A stretch of 41,924 bases of DNA from SVEL01 sp964573715 (lineage in GTDB: Bacteria > Bacillota > Clostridia > Lachnospirales > Lachnospiraceae), in contig CAZNKR010000016.1 in NCBI GenBank assembly GCA_964573715.1, positions 1 to 41,924 on the forward strand, read 5' to 3'. Shown here piece by piece: positions 33,680 to 41,864 of this stretch. The notes below the pieces were generated by a model. The model saw only the letters and a list, made by a program, of their open reading frames with translations. It was not told where the DNA came from and did not search any database. The position numbers and the translations under genes were made by a program. Position 1 is the stretch's first letter, and the number at the start of each line of letters is the position of its first letter.

Positions 33680-33916
33680 ATTCATTTCTTAATTTGCTGT
33701 TGCTTCTTAATTTGCTTTTACTTCTTTATTTGCTNNNNNNNNNNNNNNNNNNNNNNNNNNNNNNNNNNNNNNNNNNNNNNNNNNNNNNNNNNNNNNNNNN
33801 NNNNNNNNNNNNNNNNNNNNNNNNNNNNNNNNNNATTCATTTCTTAATTTGCTGTTGCTTCTTAATTTGCTTTTACTTCTTTATTTGCTTTTACTTCTTT
33901 ATTTGCTGTTGCTTCT
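33680..33916. repeat. 18-bp tandem repeat array between gatB and moxR (contains gap)
   Basis: Read on the minus strand from the gatB stop, units of the type AAATAAAGAAGCAACAGC repeat every 18 bp, with small changes (T/A at position 5, GCAACA or GTAAAA in the second half). At least four units are seen on the gatB side and two to three on the moxR side of 100 N. The first unit overlaps the gatB stop codon, and the last runs into the moxR ribosome binding site. The true copy number is unknown. Confidence 0.85.
33735..33834. other. Assembly gap (100 N)
   Basis: Exactly 100 N, the conventional placeholder for a gap of unknown size. The 55 bases on its left (33680-33734) are identical to the 55 bases on its right (33835-33889), which points to an unresolved overlap or collapsed repeat rather than missing unique sequence. 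Confidence 0.97.
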
Positions 33917-35353
33917 TTATTTACTTAAGATTTCTTTTAATAACTGATTAACCACTCCTGGATTTGCTTTGCCTTTGCTTGCCTTCATAGTTTGTCCAAC
34001 TAAAAATCCTATAGCCTTATCTTTTCCATTGTGATAATCTTCCACAGACTGAGGATTATTTTTCACTATCTCTTCCACAATCTTACGAATTCCTTCCTCA
34101 TCATTATCCATCTTTAATCCATTATCTTCAACATATTTTTCTGGATCAATGTCTTCTTCGAAAATCTTTTTAAATACATCCTTTGCTATAGAACTATTAA
34201 CAGTTCCTTTTTCAGCCATTTCTATAAGCTTTGCAAAATTAGCAGGAGAGAAATTCAAATCTTCAGCATCCATATTTTTTTCTTTAAGAAGCTTCATTGT
34301 CTCCCCTAAAAGATAATTACTAATCTTTTTTGGTTGATTGCATATCGCCACTGTTTGTTCAAAGATGTCTGTCATTTTCTTAGATAATGTAATAATATCT
34401 GCATCGTACTCTGGAAGTCCAAGGGTACTTACATATCTTTCCATTTTTTCATCTCTAAATTCAGGTTCATTACTTTTTATTTCATTAATCCATTCTTCAT
34501 CAATAACAACTGGAACCAAATCAGGGTCTGGGAAATATCTATAATCCTGAGCATCCTCTTTTGATCTCATTGCATAGGAGTATTCCTTTGCATCATCCCA
34601 TCTACGAGTTTCCTGTACAACCTTTTGTCCCTCTTCAATTAAGTCTATCTGACGATTTTTCTCGTTCTCAATGGCTCTTGAAATAGCTCTAAAGGAATTA
34701 AGGTTTTTCATCTCTGTTCTTGTTCCAAAGTTTGGTTCCCCAACTTCGCGAACGGAAAGATTAACATCAGCTCTCATTGAACCTTCATTTAATTTACAAT
34801 CAGAAGCTCCAAGATATTGAATAATAAGTCTGAGTTTTTCAAGATAAACAATAACCTCCTCAGCAGAACGCATATCTGGTTCGGAAACTATTTCAATAAG
34901 TGGAATTCCAGATCTATTATAATCAACATATGAGCAATCATCAAATTCATCATGAATAAGCTTTCCAGCATCCTCTTCCATATGAATCTCATGTATACCT
35001 ATTTTCTTCTTTGTTCCATTTGCTTCAATCTCTACATATCCATTACGACAAATAGGAAGGTAAAGCTGAGAAATCTGATAATTTTGAGGATTATCAGGAT
35101 AAAAATAATTTTTTCTATCAAATTTACAGTTTCTAGTAATATCACAATTTGTTGCTAGTCCAACAGCCATTGCATATTCTACAACCTTTTTATTCAATAC
35201 AGGAAGACTACCTGGCATACCTGTACAAACTGGGCATGTATGAGCATTAGGTTTAGCACCAAAAGCTGTAGAACATCCGCAAAATATCTTTGTTTTAGTA
35301 GCAAGCTCTACATGGACTTCAAGTCCAATGACGATTTCATATTCTTTTGCCAT
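33917..35353 (-). CDS. gatB: Asp-tRNA(Asn)/Glu-tRNA(Gln) amidotransferase subunit B
   Basis: GatB binds the misacylated tRNA and phosphorylates the Asp or Glu side chain, which is then amidated with ammonia from GatA. It has 478 aa. The N-terminal kinase domain has GLEVHVELATKTKIFCGC, and the zinc ligands are C25, C27, C40 and C43. DNPQNYQISQLYLPIC and HMEEDAGKL are typical, and the C-terminal helical and YqeY-like tail (KAIGFLVGQTMKASKGKANP) binds tRNA. The start lies 1 nt after the gatA stop, with AAGGAGG inside the gatA end. The stop lies at the edge of the 18-bp repeat array. Confidence 0.96.
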   Translation of the reverse strand: MAKEYEIVIGLEVHVELATKTKIFCGCSTAFGAKPNAHTCPVCTGMPGSLPVLNKKVVEYAMAVGLATNCDITRNCKFDRKNYFYPDNPQNYQISQLYLPICRNGYVEIEANGTKKKIGIHEIHMEEDAGKLIHDEFDDCSYVDYNRSGIPLIEIVSEPDMRSAEEVIVYLEKLRLIIQYLGASDCKLNEGSMRADVNLSVREVGEPNFGTRTEMKNLNSFRAISRAIENEKNRQIDLIEEGQKVVQETRRWDDAKEYSYAMRSKEDAQDYRYFPDPDLVPVVIDEEWINEIKSNEPEFRDEKMERYVSTLGLPEYDADIITLSKKMTDIFEQTVAICNQPKKISNYLLGETMKLLKEKNMDAEDLNFSPANFAKLIEMAEKGTVNSSIAKDVFKKIFEEDIDPEKYVEDNGLKMDNDEEGIRKIVEEIVKNNPQSVEDYHNGKDKAIGFLVGQTMKASKGKANPGVVNQLLKEILSK

Positions 35354-35354
35354 A

Positions 35355-36812
35355 TTACTTGTCCTCCTTTACGAATTTTCCTCTAGCCTGCTCATAAGAA
35401 TATGCAGTCTGGATAATGTTTTTTTCCTTAAAGCAATCTCCAATAAGTTGAAGACCTATTGGAAGTCCCTTAGAATCTAATCCACATGGAATACATATAC
35501 CTGGTAGTCCTGCAAGATTAATTGAAATTGTATAAATATCTCCCAAATACATCTTTATTGGATCAGATAAGCTCTCTCCAAGTTTAGGTGCAGTTGTAGG
35601 TGCAACTGGTCCTAAAATAACATCATATTTAGAAAAGGCATCATCAAAAGCCTTTTTAATAAGTGCCTTAACCTTAAGCGCCTTTAAATAATACGCATCA
35701 TAATAACCAGAACTAAGGACAAAGGAACCAAGCATTATTCTTCTTTTTACCTCTGGTCCAAATCCTTCTGAACGAGTTTTTTTGTACATATTATGAAGAT
35801 CACTAAATTCTTCTGTTCTATATCCATACTTTATACCATCAAATCTTTCAAGATTTGAACTAGCTTCTGCTGCCGCAATGGTATAGTAGGCTGGAATTGC
35901 GTATTCAACAAGGTCTAAATCGAATTCTTCTACAATAGCACCCTTTTCTTCTAATACTTTTGCAGCATTCTTTATTGCTGCTTTAACTTCACTGTCAAGT
36001 CCTTCTCCTAAATAATCCTTAGGAATACCAATTTTCATTCCTTTAACATCATCAACAAGGGCGCTAGTAAAGTTTGTATCCTCCCTATTAATCGAAGTAG
36101 AATCCTTTATATCATGAGAAGCTATAACTTCAAGAATTGTTGCACAATCGGTAACATCCTTACATAATGGTCCTATCTGATCAAGGGATGAACCATAGGC
36201 AATAAGTCCATATCTAGATACTGTAGAATAGGTTGGCTTCATACCAACAACTCCACAATAACCAGCAGGCTGTCTTATTGATCCACCAGTATCAGAGCCT
36301 AATGCATAAAAACATTCATTGGCAGCAACTGCAGCAGCTGAACCACCTGAAGATCCACCTGGAACATGTTCCTCATTCCATGGATTTTTAGTAACTCCAA
36401 ATGCAGAAGTTTCTGTTGTAGAACCCATTGCAAATTCATCCATGTTAGTTTTACCAATAATAATAGCTCCAGCCTTTTCAAGGTTGCATACAGCCTCTGC
36501 TGAAAAAGTAGGAATAAAATTTCCTAGAATTTTTGAAGAACAGGTTGTAAGCATTCCTTTAGTACACATATTATCCTTAATTGCCACAGGTACACCTGCT
36601 AATGGTCCATCTATTTTACCTGCATCAATCTTTGCTTGTACTTCTTTTGCCTTGCTAATTGCTCCTTCTTTATCAACTGTTACATAACAGTGATACTTAC
36701 TTTCACTTTTTTCTATCTGCTCTAAAACTGCACAGGTAGCATCAATAACTGATATTTCCTTTGCCTTGATTTTTTGTGCCAGTTGAGTAGCTGTATAATC
36801 TAAAATGCTCAT
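35355..36812 (-). CDS. gatA: Asp-tRNA(Asn)/Glu-tRNA(Gln) amidotransferase subunit A
   Basis: GatA is the glutaminase of the GatCAB complex, an amidase-signature enzyme whose ammonia passes through a channel to GatB. It has 485 aa. The Ser-cisSer-Lys triad is present: K79 (VAIKDN), S154 (PGGSSGGSAA) and S178 (SDTGGSIRQPA). The C-terminal NLAGLPGICIPCG is also typical. It follows gatC after 11 nt and precedes gatB by 1 nt. GAGTGACGAT lies before its ATG. Confidence 0.96.
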   Translation of the reverse strand: MSILDYTATQLAQKIKAKEISVIDATCAVLEQIEKSESKYHCYVTVDKEGAISKAKEVQAKIDAGKIDGPLAGVPVAIKDNMCTKGMLTTCSSKILGNFIPTFSAEAVCNLEKAGAIIIGKTNMDEFAMGSTTETSAFGVTKNPWNEEHVPGGSSGGSAAAVAANECFYALGSDTGGSIRQPAGYCGVVGMKPTYSTVSRYGLIAYGSSLDQIGPLCKDVTDCATILEVIASHDIKDSTSINREDTNFTSALVDDVKGMKIGIPKDYLGEGLDSEVKAAIKNAAKVLEEKGAIVEEFDLDLVEYAIPAYYTIAAAEASSNLERFDGIKYGYRTEEFSDLHNMYKKTRSEGFGPEVKRRIMLGSFVLSSGYYDAYYLKALKVKALIKKAFDDAFSKYDVILGPVAPTTAPKLGESLSDPIKMYLGDIYTISINLAGLPGICIPCGLDSKGLPIGLQLIGDCFKEKNIIQTAYSYEQARGKFVKEDK

Positions 36813-36823
36813 ATCGTCACTCC

Positions 36824-37117
36824 TTATTCAAATGTCTTTGGTACATTAAACATACCATCCTTTTGGTCGGGAGCATTTAATAATATGTTTTCCCTGTCAT
36901 CGTCATTAGTAACAATATCCTCACGAAATACATTATTCACTGAAAAAATGTGGCTCATAGGCTCAACATCCTTTGTATCTAGTTCTCCTAGCTTATCAAT
37001 ATAGTCAAGCATATTTCCCATATCCTTCTTAGCCTGTTCTTTTTCTTTATCATTAAGTTCAAGCTTTGCTAATATTCCAACATACTCAATTGTTTCATCT
37101 GAAATAATATTTGCCAT
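36824..37117 (-). CDS. gatC: Asp-tRNA(Asn)/Glu-tRNA(Gln) amidotransferase subunit C
   Basis: The small 97-aa subunit wraps around the GatA-GatB interface and stabilises the complex. The family pattern is clear: IEYVGILAKLELNDKE near the N-terminus, LDYIDKLGELDTKDVEPMSH in the middle, and FREDIV followed by LLNAPDQKDGMFNVPKTFE at the end. It is encoded 27 nt after aspS, with AAAGAAGGAGTCGAAA before the ATG, and starts the gatCAB part of the operon. Confidence 0.94.
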   Translation of the reverse strand: MANIISDETIEYVGILAKLELNDKEKEQAKKDMGNMLDYIDKLGELDTKDVEPMSHIFSVNNVFREDIVTNDDDRENILLNAPDQKDGMFNVPKTFE

Positions 37118-37144
37118 TTTCGACTCCTTCTTTAAAGAAATTAA

Positions 37145-38896
37145 CTAGTCTCTTACCTTAATATGAACATCTCTAAGCTGACTTTCTGTTACCTCGTTTG
37201 GTGCCCCACACATAAGATCCTGAGCAGAACCACTCATTGGGAAAGGTATAACTTCTCTTATATTTTCTTCATTTCTAAGAAGCATAATCATACGGTCAAC
37301 TCCAGGTGCCATACCTGCATGTGGTGGTGCACCATATTGGAATGCATTGTATAATGCTCCAAACTTATTTTTTAGAACCTCTTCATCATAGCCTGCAATT
37401 TCAAAAGCTTTAACCATAATCTGCATATCATGATTTCTAACAGCTCCTGATGATAATTCTACTCCATTACATACAATATCATACTGATATGCCAATATAT
37501 CAAGTGGGTCCATTGTATTTAATGCTTCTAAACCACCCTGTGGCATTGAAAATGGATTATGTGTAAATCCAATCTTCTTTTCTGTCTCATCATATTCAAA
37601 CATTGGAAAATCATTTACATAGCAGAATCTGTATGCATTTTTTTCTAGTAAGTCTAATTTTTCACCAAGCTCATTTCTAATTTGACCAGCATAAATATTC
37701 GCTTTTGCTTCCTTATCCGCAATAAAGAAAATAGTATCCTTTGCTTCAAGCTTAACTAACTGCATAAGTTCCTGTTTCATATCATCTGGAATAAATTTAT
37801 CAATAGGTCCTTTATAAGATAAATCATCATCAACCTCTAAATATCCAAGACCGCCCATTCCAATACTTTCAGCAAATTTCAAAAGCTTTTCATGGAATCC
37901 CTTTGACATATCTGCATGAACCTTAATTGCTCTGACTGTTCTCTTTAAAAATGGCTTAAATGTACATCTTTGGAAGAACTCTGTTACATCCATTATTCTA
38001 AGTGGATTTCTAAGATCTGGTTTATCAGAACCAAATTCAAGCATTGCCTGCTTGTAGCTGATAATTGGGTATGGAGCTTTTGTAACTTCAAAGCCCTCTG
38101 GAGCAAATTTTTCAAAGGTTTCAGTTAATACCTGTTCACCAATTTCAAATACGTCTTCTTGTGTAGCAAAACTCATTTCGAAATCAAGCTGATAAAATTC
38201 TCCTGGTGAACGATCTGCTCTTGCATCTTCATCTCTAAAACATGGAGCAATCTGGAAATATTTATCAAAGCCAGAAACCATAAGTAGCTGTTTATACTGC
38301 TGTGGAGCTTGTGGAAGTGCATAAAATTTACCTTTATATTTTCTAGATGGAACAATATAGTCTCTAGCACCTTCGGGTGAAGAAGCACATAATATAGGTG
38401 TCTGTATTTCCATAAATCCCATCTGTGTCATTTTTTCTCTTAAAAAGCTAATGACATTTGAACGGAAAATCATATTATCCTTAACCTTTTGATTTCTAAG
38501 ATCTAAATATCTGTATTTTAGTCGTAAATCTTCTCTTATTTCCTTAGAAGTTTGTACCTCAAATGGAAGTGGCTGATATACTTTACCAAGCACATCTACA
38601 GAATGTGCTTCTACTTCTATTGTTCCTGATGGAATTTTAGAATTGTATGTCTCCTCGTCTCTTTTTTCAATTAATCCTTTAATAGAAAGACAGTCTTCCT
38701 TAACTATGGCGTCTAACAATGATGTGTCTCTTAAAACAACCTGTACGACTCCATACATATCTCTTAGGTCAATAAATGATACGCCGCCATGGTCACGGAT
38801 ATTTTCTACCCATCCGGAAACTCTAATTTCCTTTCCGATATCATCTTCCTTTACGTTGTTCAATGTTACATCTCTGTATATGTTTTGTTTTGTCAT
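37145..38896 (-). CDS. aspS: Aspartyl-tRNA synthetase
   Basis: This class II synthetase charges tRNA with aspartate. It has 583 aa, the long bacterial form. An N-terminal OB-fold anticodon-binding domain (VSGWVENIRDHGGVSFIDLRD) comes first. The catalytic core has motif 2 (FRDEDARADRSPGEFYQLD) and motif 3 (PPHAGMAPGVDRMIML), and a GAD insertion lies at about 290-410. Because gatCAB is co-transcribed and the leader looks Asn-responsive, the enzyme is probably non-discriminating, also charging tRNA-Asn for later amidation. That is inference; the specificity residues were not checked against a structure. AAAGGATGG lies about 8 nt before the ATG. Confidence 0.95.
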   Translation of the reverse strand: MTKQNIYRDVTLNNVKEDDIGKEIRVSGWVENIRDHGGVSFIDLRDMYGVVQVVLRDTSLLDAIVKEDCLSIKGLIEKRDEETYNSKIPSGTIEVEAHSVDVLGKVYQPLPFEVQTSKEIREDLRLKYRYLDLRNQKVKDNMIFRSNVISFLREKMTQMGFMEIQTPILCASSPEGARDYIVPSRKYKGKFYALPQAPQQYKQLLMVSGFDKYFQIAPCFRDEDARADRSPGEFYQLDFEMSFATQEDVFEIGEQVLTETFEKFAPEGFEVTKAPYPIISYKQAMLEFGSDKPDLRNPLRIMDVTEFFQRCTFKPFLKRTVRAIKVHADMSKGFHEKLLKFAESIGMGGLGYLEVDDDLSYKGPIDKFIPDDMKQELMQLVKLEAKDTIFFIADKEAKANIYAGQIRNELGEKLDLLEKNAYRFCYVNDFPMFEYDETEKKIGFTHNPFSMPQGGLEALNTMDPLDILAYQYDIVCNGVELSSGAVRNHDMQIMVKAFEIAGYDEEVLKNKFGALYNAFQYGAPPHAGMAPGVDRMIMLLRNEENIREVIPFPMSGSAQDLMCGAPNEVTESQLRDVHIKVRD

Positions 38897-38967
38897 TTTT
38901 CTACCATCCTTTCAGTTATGCGCACTGTAAGTTTTAAACAGAACATGCATTGTATCTCTCCTAAAGC

Positions 38968-39240
38968 AAAAAAGCCCCGAGATACATAAACATGTATCCC
39001 GGGACGGATTAATTAAAATAAAATCCGCGGTACCACCCGCATTCAGAAGACTACTATTGCGCCTCAATCTTCTGCACTCTTCACTTAACGCGTGTAACGT
39101 ACACATCTACTAGCTTCAATGTGTCTGCTCCAGAGTGTTCCACCGCTATCAATCGCTACCGCAGCTTTCAGTCAAGGCCAGGCTCCCTGTAAGTGATTAT
39201 TATATAGCAATAGTCTCTTTCATTGCATTTGTTTTCTTTG
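38968..39240 (-). promoter_or_regulatory. T-box riboswitch leader of aspS-gatCAB
   Basis: The leader RNA (about 270 nt) has a conserved T-box GGGTGGTACCGCGG at 39025-39038 (minus strand). A terminator follows at 38975-39003, with arms CCCGGGATACAT and ATGTATCTCGGGG and then TTTTTT. Upstream, the Stem I region ends in GGTGGAACACTCTGGAG. Aligned to the usual position (codon followed by AC-pyrimidine), the specifier is AAC at 39137-39139, i.e. asparagine. The T-box UGGN reads UGGU, which would pair with A, or wobble with the G discriminator expected for tRNA-Asn. Uncharged tRNA would favour antitermination and raise aspS-gatCAB expression. The T-box identity is certain; the specifier call is moderate. 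Confidence 0.92.
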
Positions 39241-39246
39241 ACAATT

Positions 39247-39275
39247 ATAATACATTCATACTTTTTGATTGTCAA
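39247..39275 (-). promoter_or_regulatory. Promoter of the T-box/aspS-gatCAB operon
   Basis: Minus strand: perfect TTGACA (39270-39275), a 17-bp spacer, TATTAT (39247-39252). Transcription would start near 39240. The -35 box overlaps by five bases the candidate -35 box of the divergent gene. Confidence 0.8.
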
Positions 39276-39297
39276 GTACTAAATAATATTGTAAAAT
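39269..39297 (+). promoter_or_regulatory. Candidate promoter of the cNMP-fold protein gene
   Basis: Plus strand: TTGTCA (39269-39274), a 17-bp spacer, TAAAAT (39292-39297), about 70 bp upstream of the ATG at 39366. A perfect 13-bp palindrome, GTGATAATATCAC (39319-39331), lies between the promoter and the gene and could be an operator. Confidence 0.5.
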
Positions 39298-39365
39298 ATA
39301 TTGTAAAAGTGATGAAACGTGATAATATCACAAAATTAATTTTTATATTAGATAAAGGACGTGCC

Positions 39366-41756
39366 ATGGGTTTAATTTCTGGAAAAATAAATACTTTTGA
39401 AAAAGAAAGTATCATCTTCGAAGGCGGAGATGAAGTTTGCTATATCGCCTATATTAAAAAAGGCAGTGTAGCCTTTGAAAGCACCAATGATGAATTCACA
39501 CACAATGAAGGTGAATTTATTTGCATAAAGGATTTATACAATGGATTTTATAGTGGTGATTATACAGCAAATGCCGGTTGTGAGCTTTTAGTCATTCCAG
39601 CTGACTCACCTGCTGGACTATATGAATTTTTAACCATTAATCCCACAATACAAAGTGAATTATCCTTTGAGTTTTGTGTCCTAATCACAAAGCTTTATGA
39701 TTTGTACCAAGCATTATACAATGATATTGAAGATTTCTATTCTTCTATTATTGCTATGCATGAGCGCTATATTCAATGCTGTCAAAAGGCCAAGATAGAG
39801 CCTACAGAATTCTTACAACCTCATCCTGCTGACAGCTACAAATTCTCTGCCCAGGATTTCCACAAAAATTATATTATATTTGCAGAATTAGCTTCTAGCA
39901 AGCCAAAGGCTCATACCATCTTTAAGGCAAACGGAGAAAAATTTTTAAAGGCTCAGGCTGACCTGATTCGTGATATTTATACTGCTTATGATGATATGGT
40001 ATATTATCTTAAAACTATTATTTCATTGTTTGCTAGCAAAAGTGAACTATGTTTATTCTCACTAGCAGCTGCATTAGGAGAAAGAACCAACGGTAAATAC
40101 AAATCTCAAATTCTCCAGCTTCTTAATGATATGAGAAATGTTATCACCAATATAGATTCAGACATACGTAATAGTTCTGGACTATTAATTGACATTGATT
40201 ATAATAGGGTTAATTTTTATTTTATGATGGTTGAAAATATGGATGAGGATAATACTTCCACTGAAGATGATGAGAATGCTGACACTTCTTTAGCTTCTTT
40301 AGATAGTGAAGATGCCAAAGAACTCCCATCAGAAATTAATGAAGCTCTTGAAATTATAACTGATGCCTCAGATGATACTCCATTTATAGATACTTCTGGT
40401 ACACTTCGTACACTTTGCACCTTTGCAGAGTTTGATGACTCAAAGTATCTCATTCTTGACGCCGCAGTGCTTAAATTCATGTCTCTTCCTGACAAGTTTT
40501 CCAAGGAAGACGATATACGAAAATTCAGAAAAGAATTTACTTTACTTTTCTTTGAATTATATGAAGAAGTATTTGTTCATTACGCAAAATCTAATGATAA
40601 ATCCGAATTAAAACTAATTGAATTATTTTTAGATTTTGGTTTTCTTGATGAGCGTTTATTAACAGATTCACAAATAGCCTTCTTACTTTCAATTCCTGAG
40701 CTAAACCCTTCTGCCCCATGTAAGGTTTACCGTATGAAGGATTGGCTTGTGAGAATATATTCTGGTGTAGAGGTTTCTTCCAAAAATGAATTCGATATGG
40801 ACTATACAGACCATATAAGGGAACGCAAAAAAACGGAAGCTATTACTAGCACCAAAGAACGAGAGCTTCTTGCAAATAACGAATTAAAGGTACGTTTTGA
40901 AATTTCAAATCTAGTGAAATATAATATGCGTTTGGTAAATGGTAATATGCTTGCATTTTTCCCAATGCTACATATGGATTGCTTTGAAAGAGAAATTAAG
41001 AATCTTCTCCTTACTAGTGAAGCTATTAATGATACAGTTAATAAGCTTGTAGCTATTGATTATTCCATCTTCTATCGAGAAATTTTGTACGCTGATGAAG
41101 CTAAAAAGATACCAAAGGCCAACATACAAAAAGAGATTTTCCCTAATATTATTCTCTTTCCTACTGTAGGTATGAATGGTATTATGTGGCAAGAAACCTC
41201 TGGTAAACGTATAAGCAGTGAAGGTCGTTTTCTTCTTCCTGCACTTTTTGCTGGCAAGATAGAAGATGTTATGCTTGCAATGTTTGGTCGGTTTCGTTTT
41301 GAACTATGTAAAACTTTATACGGAAGTGCATGGAATAATATCTCTATTCCTTCTCTTACAAGTGAATATTGTGACTACGTACAGTTCTATAGAAAAAATA
41401 AGGATTTATCCACTGAAAAGAAAGAAGCATTAAAAAATCAAATTACTCGTTGCAGAAATAACCTTCGTGAAATATTTGTATATGACTATATAGTATGGAT
41501 TCGTTATGAATCCGCTGGTGCAATAAGACTAAATAAAATCTCTCGTCGTATGTTAGCTACCTACTGTCCTTTTTCAAAAGATATTCGTAATAAAATAACT
41601 GGACAACCAATATTTGCGGACGCTATGACAAAGTATCAACGTGAAAAAAATAAAAAAATAAAAGAAACCAACAATTTAATAGTATCCCTTCAACGTGGGG
41701 GTGCCACAATCACAGAAGAAATACTTGAAACCAAGCATTTTTATGAAGACCTTTAA
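39366..41756 (+). CDS. Large protein with N-terminal cNMP-binding fold, unknown function
   Basis: The 796-aa protein has no signal peptide or membrane helix that I can see. Residues about 5-125 look like a CRP-type cyclic-nucleotide-binding beta-roll: FEKESIIFEGGDEVCYIAYIKKGSVAFE, then GEFICIKDL and CELLVIPADSP. The usual phosphate-binding RxA of true cNMP binders is not evident. A mainly helical region follows to about 290, then an acidic low-complexity linker (about 290-340, rich in D, E, S, T). The C-terminal half of about 450 residues matches no family I recognise (FPNIILFPTVGMNGIMW, ICTLYGSAW-like segments). No DNA-binding helix-turn-helix is seen. The open frame extends up to 39135 across the T-box DNA, but the ATG at 39366 has AAAGGA 8 nt upstream and is chosen. 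Monocistronic, ended by the terminator at 41792. Confidence 0.75.
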   Translation: MGLISGKINTFEKESIIFEGGDEVCYIAYIKKGSVAFESTNDEFTHNEGEFICIKDLYNGFYSGDYTANAGCELLVIPADSPAGLYEFLTINPTIQSELSFEFCVLITKLYDLYQALYNDIEDFYSSIIAMHERYIQCCQKAKIEPTEFLQPHPADSYKFSAQDFHKNYIIFAELASSKPKAHTIFKANGEKFLKAQADLIRDIYTAYDDMVYYLKTIISLFASKSELCLFSLAAALGERTNGKYKSQILQLLNDMRNVITNIDSDIRNSSGLLIDIDYNRVNFYFMMVENMDEDNTSTEDDENADTSLASLDSEDAKELPSEINEALEIITDASDDTPFIDTSGTLRTLCTFAEFDDSKYLILDAAVLKFMSLPDKFSKEDDIRKFRKEFTLLFFELYEEVFVHYAKSNDKSELKLIELFLDFGFLDERLLTDSQIAFLLSIPELNPSAPCKVYRMKDWLVRIYSGVEVSSKNEFDMDYTDHIRERKKTEAITSTKERELLANNELKVRFEISNLVKYNMRLVNGNMLAFFPMLHMDCFEREIKNLLLTSEAINDTVNKLVAIDYSIFYREILYADEAKKIPKANIQKEIFPNIILFPTVGMNGIMWQETSGKRISSEGRFLLPALFAGKIEDVMLAMFGRFRFELCKTLYGSAWNNISIPSLTSEYCDYVQFYRKNKDLSTEKKEALKNQITRCRNNLREIFVYDYIVWIRYESAGAIRLNKISRRMLATYCPFSKDIRNKITGQPIFADAMTKYQREKNKKIKETNNLIVSLQRGGATITEEILETKHFYEDL

Positions 41757-41791
41757 AATATACAGCTTGTGCCAAGCTTCATATTCTCATT

Positions 41792-41823
41792 AAAAATAAC
41801 CCAAGAAATCTTGGGTTATTTTT
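41792..41823. terminator. Bidirectional rho-independent terminator
   Basis: AAAAATAACCCAAG (41792-41805) and its exact complement (41810-41823) form a 14-bp stem with a 4-nt loop, flanked by A and T tracts on the two sides. It ends the cNMP-fold gene, and may serve a converging gene from the right. Confidence 0.9.
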
Positions 41824-41824
41824 A

Positions 41825-41864
41825 TTATATAATTCTCTTCCTTATATAATTTTCTTCCTTATAT
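41825..41864. repeat. 17-bp tandem repeat, 2.3 copies
   Basis: TTATATAATTCTCTTCC (41825-41841) is followed by a copy with one change (41842-41858) and the first six bases of a third. It lies just right of the terminator and spans the possible stop codon of a minus-strand gene. Confidence 0.6.

Noticed and set aside
33680..33916. CRISPR array
   Set aside because: The 18-bp units are contiguous with no spacers, and no cas genes are nearby.
33631..33951. Leucine-rich open frame on the plus strand spanning the gap
   Set aside because: It is antisense translation of the 18-bp repeats and includes undefined residues from the N block.
39135..39365. N-terminal extension of the cNMP-fold protein
   Set aside because: It would translate the antisense of the T-box Stem I and both promoters; the ATG at 39366 has AAAGGA upstream and starts the recognisable fold.
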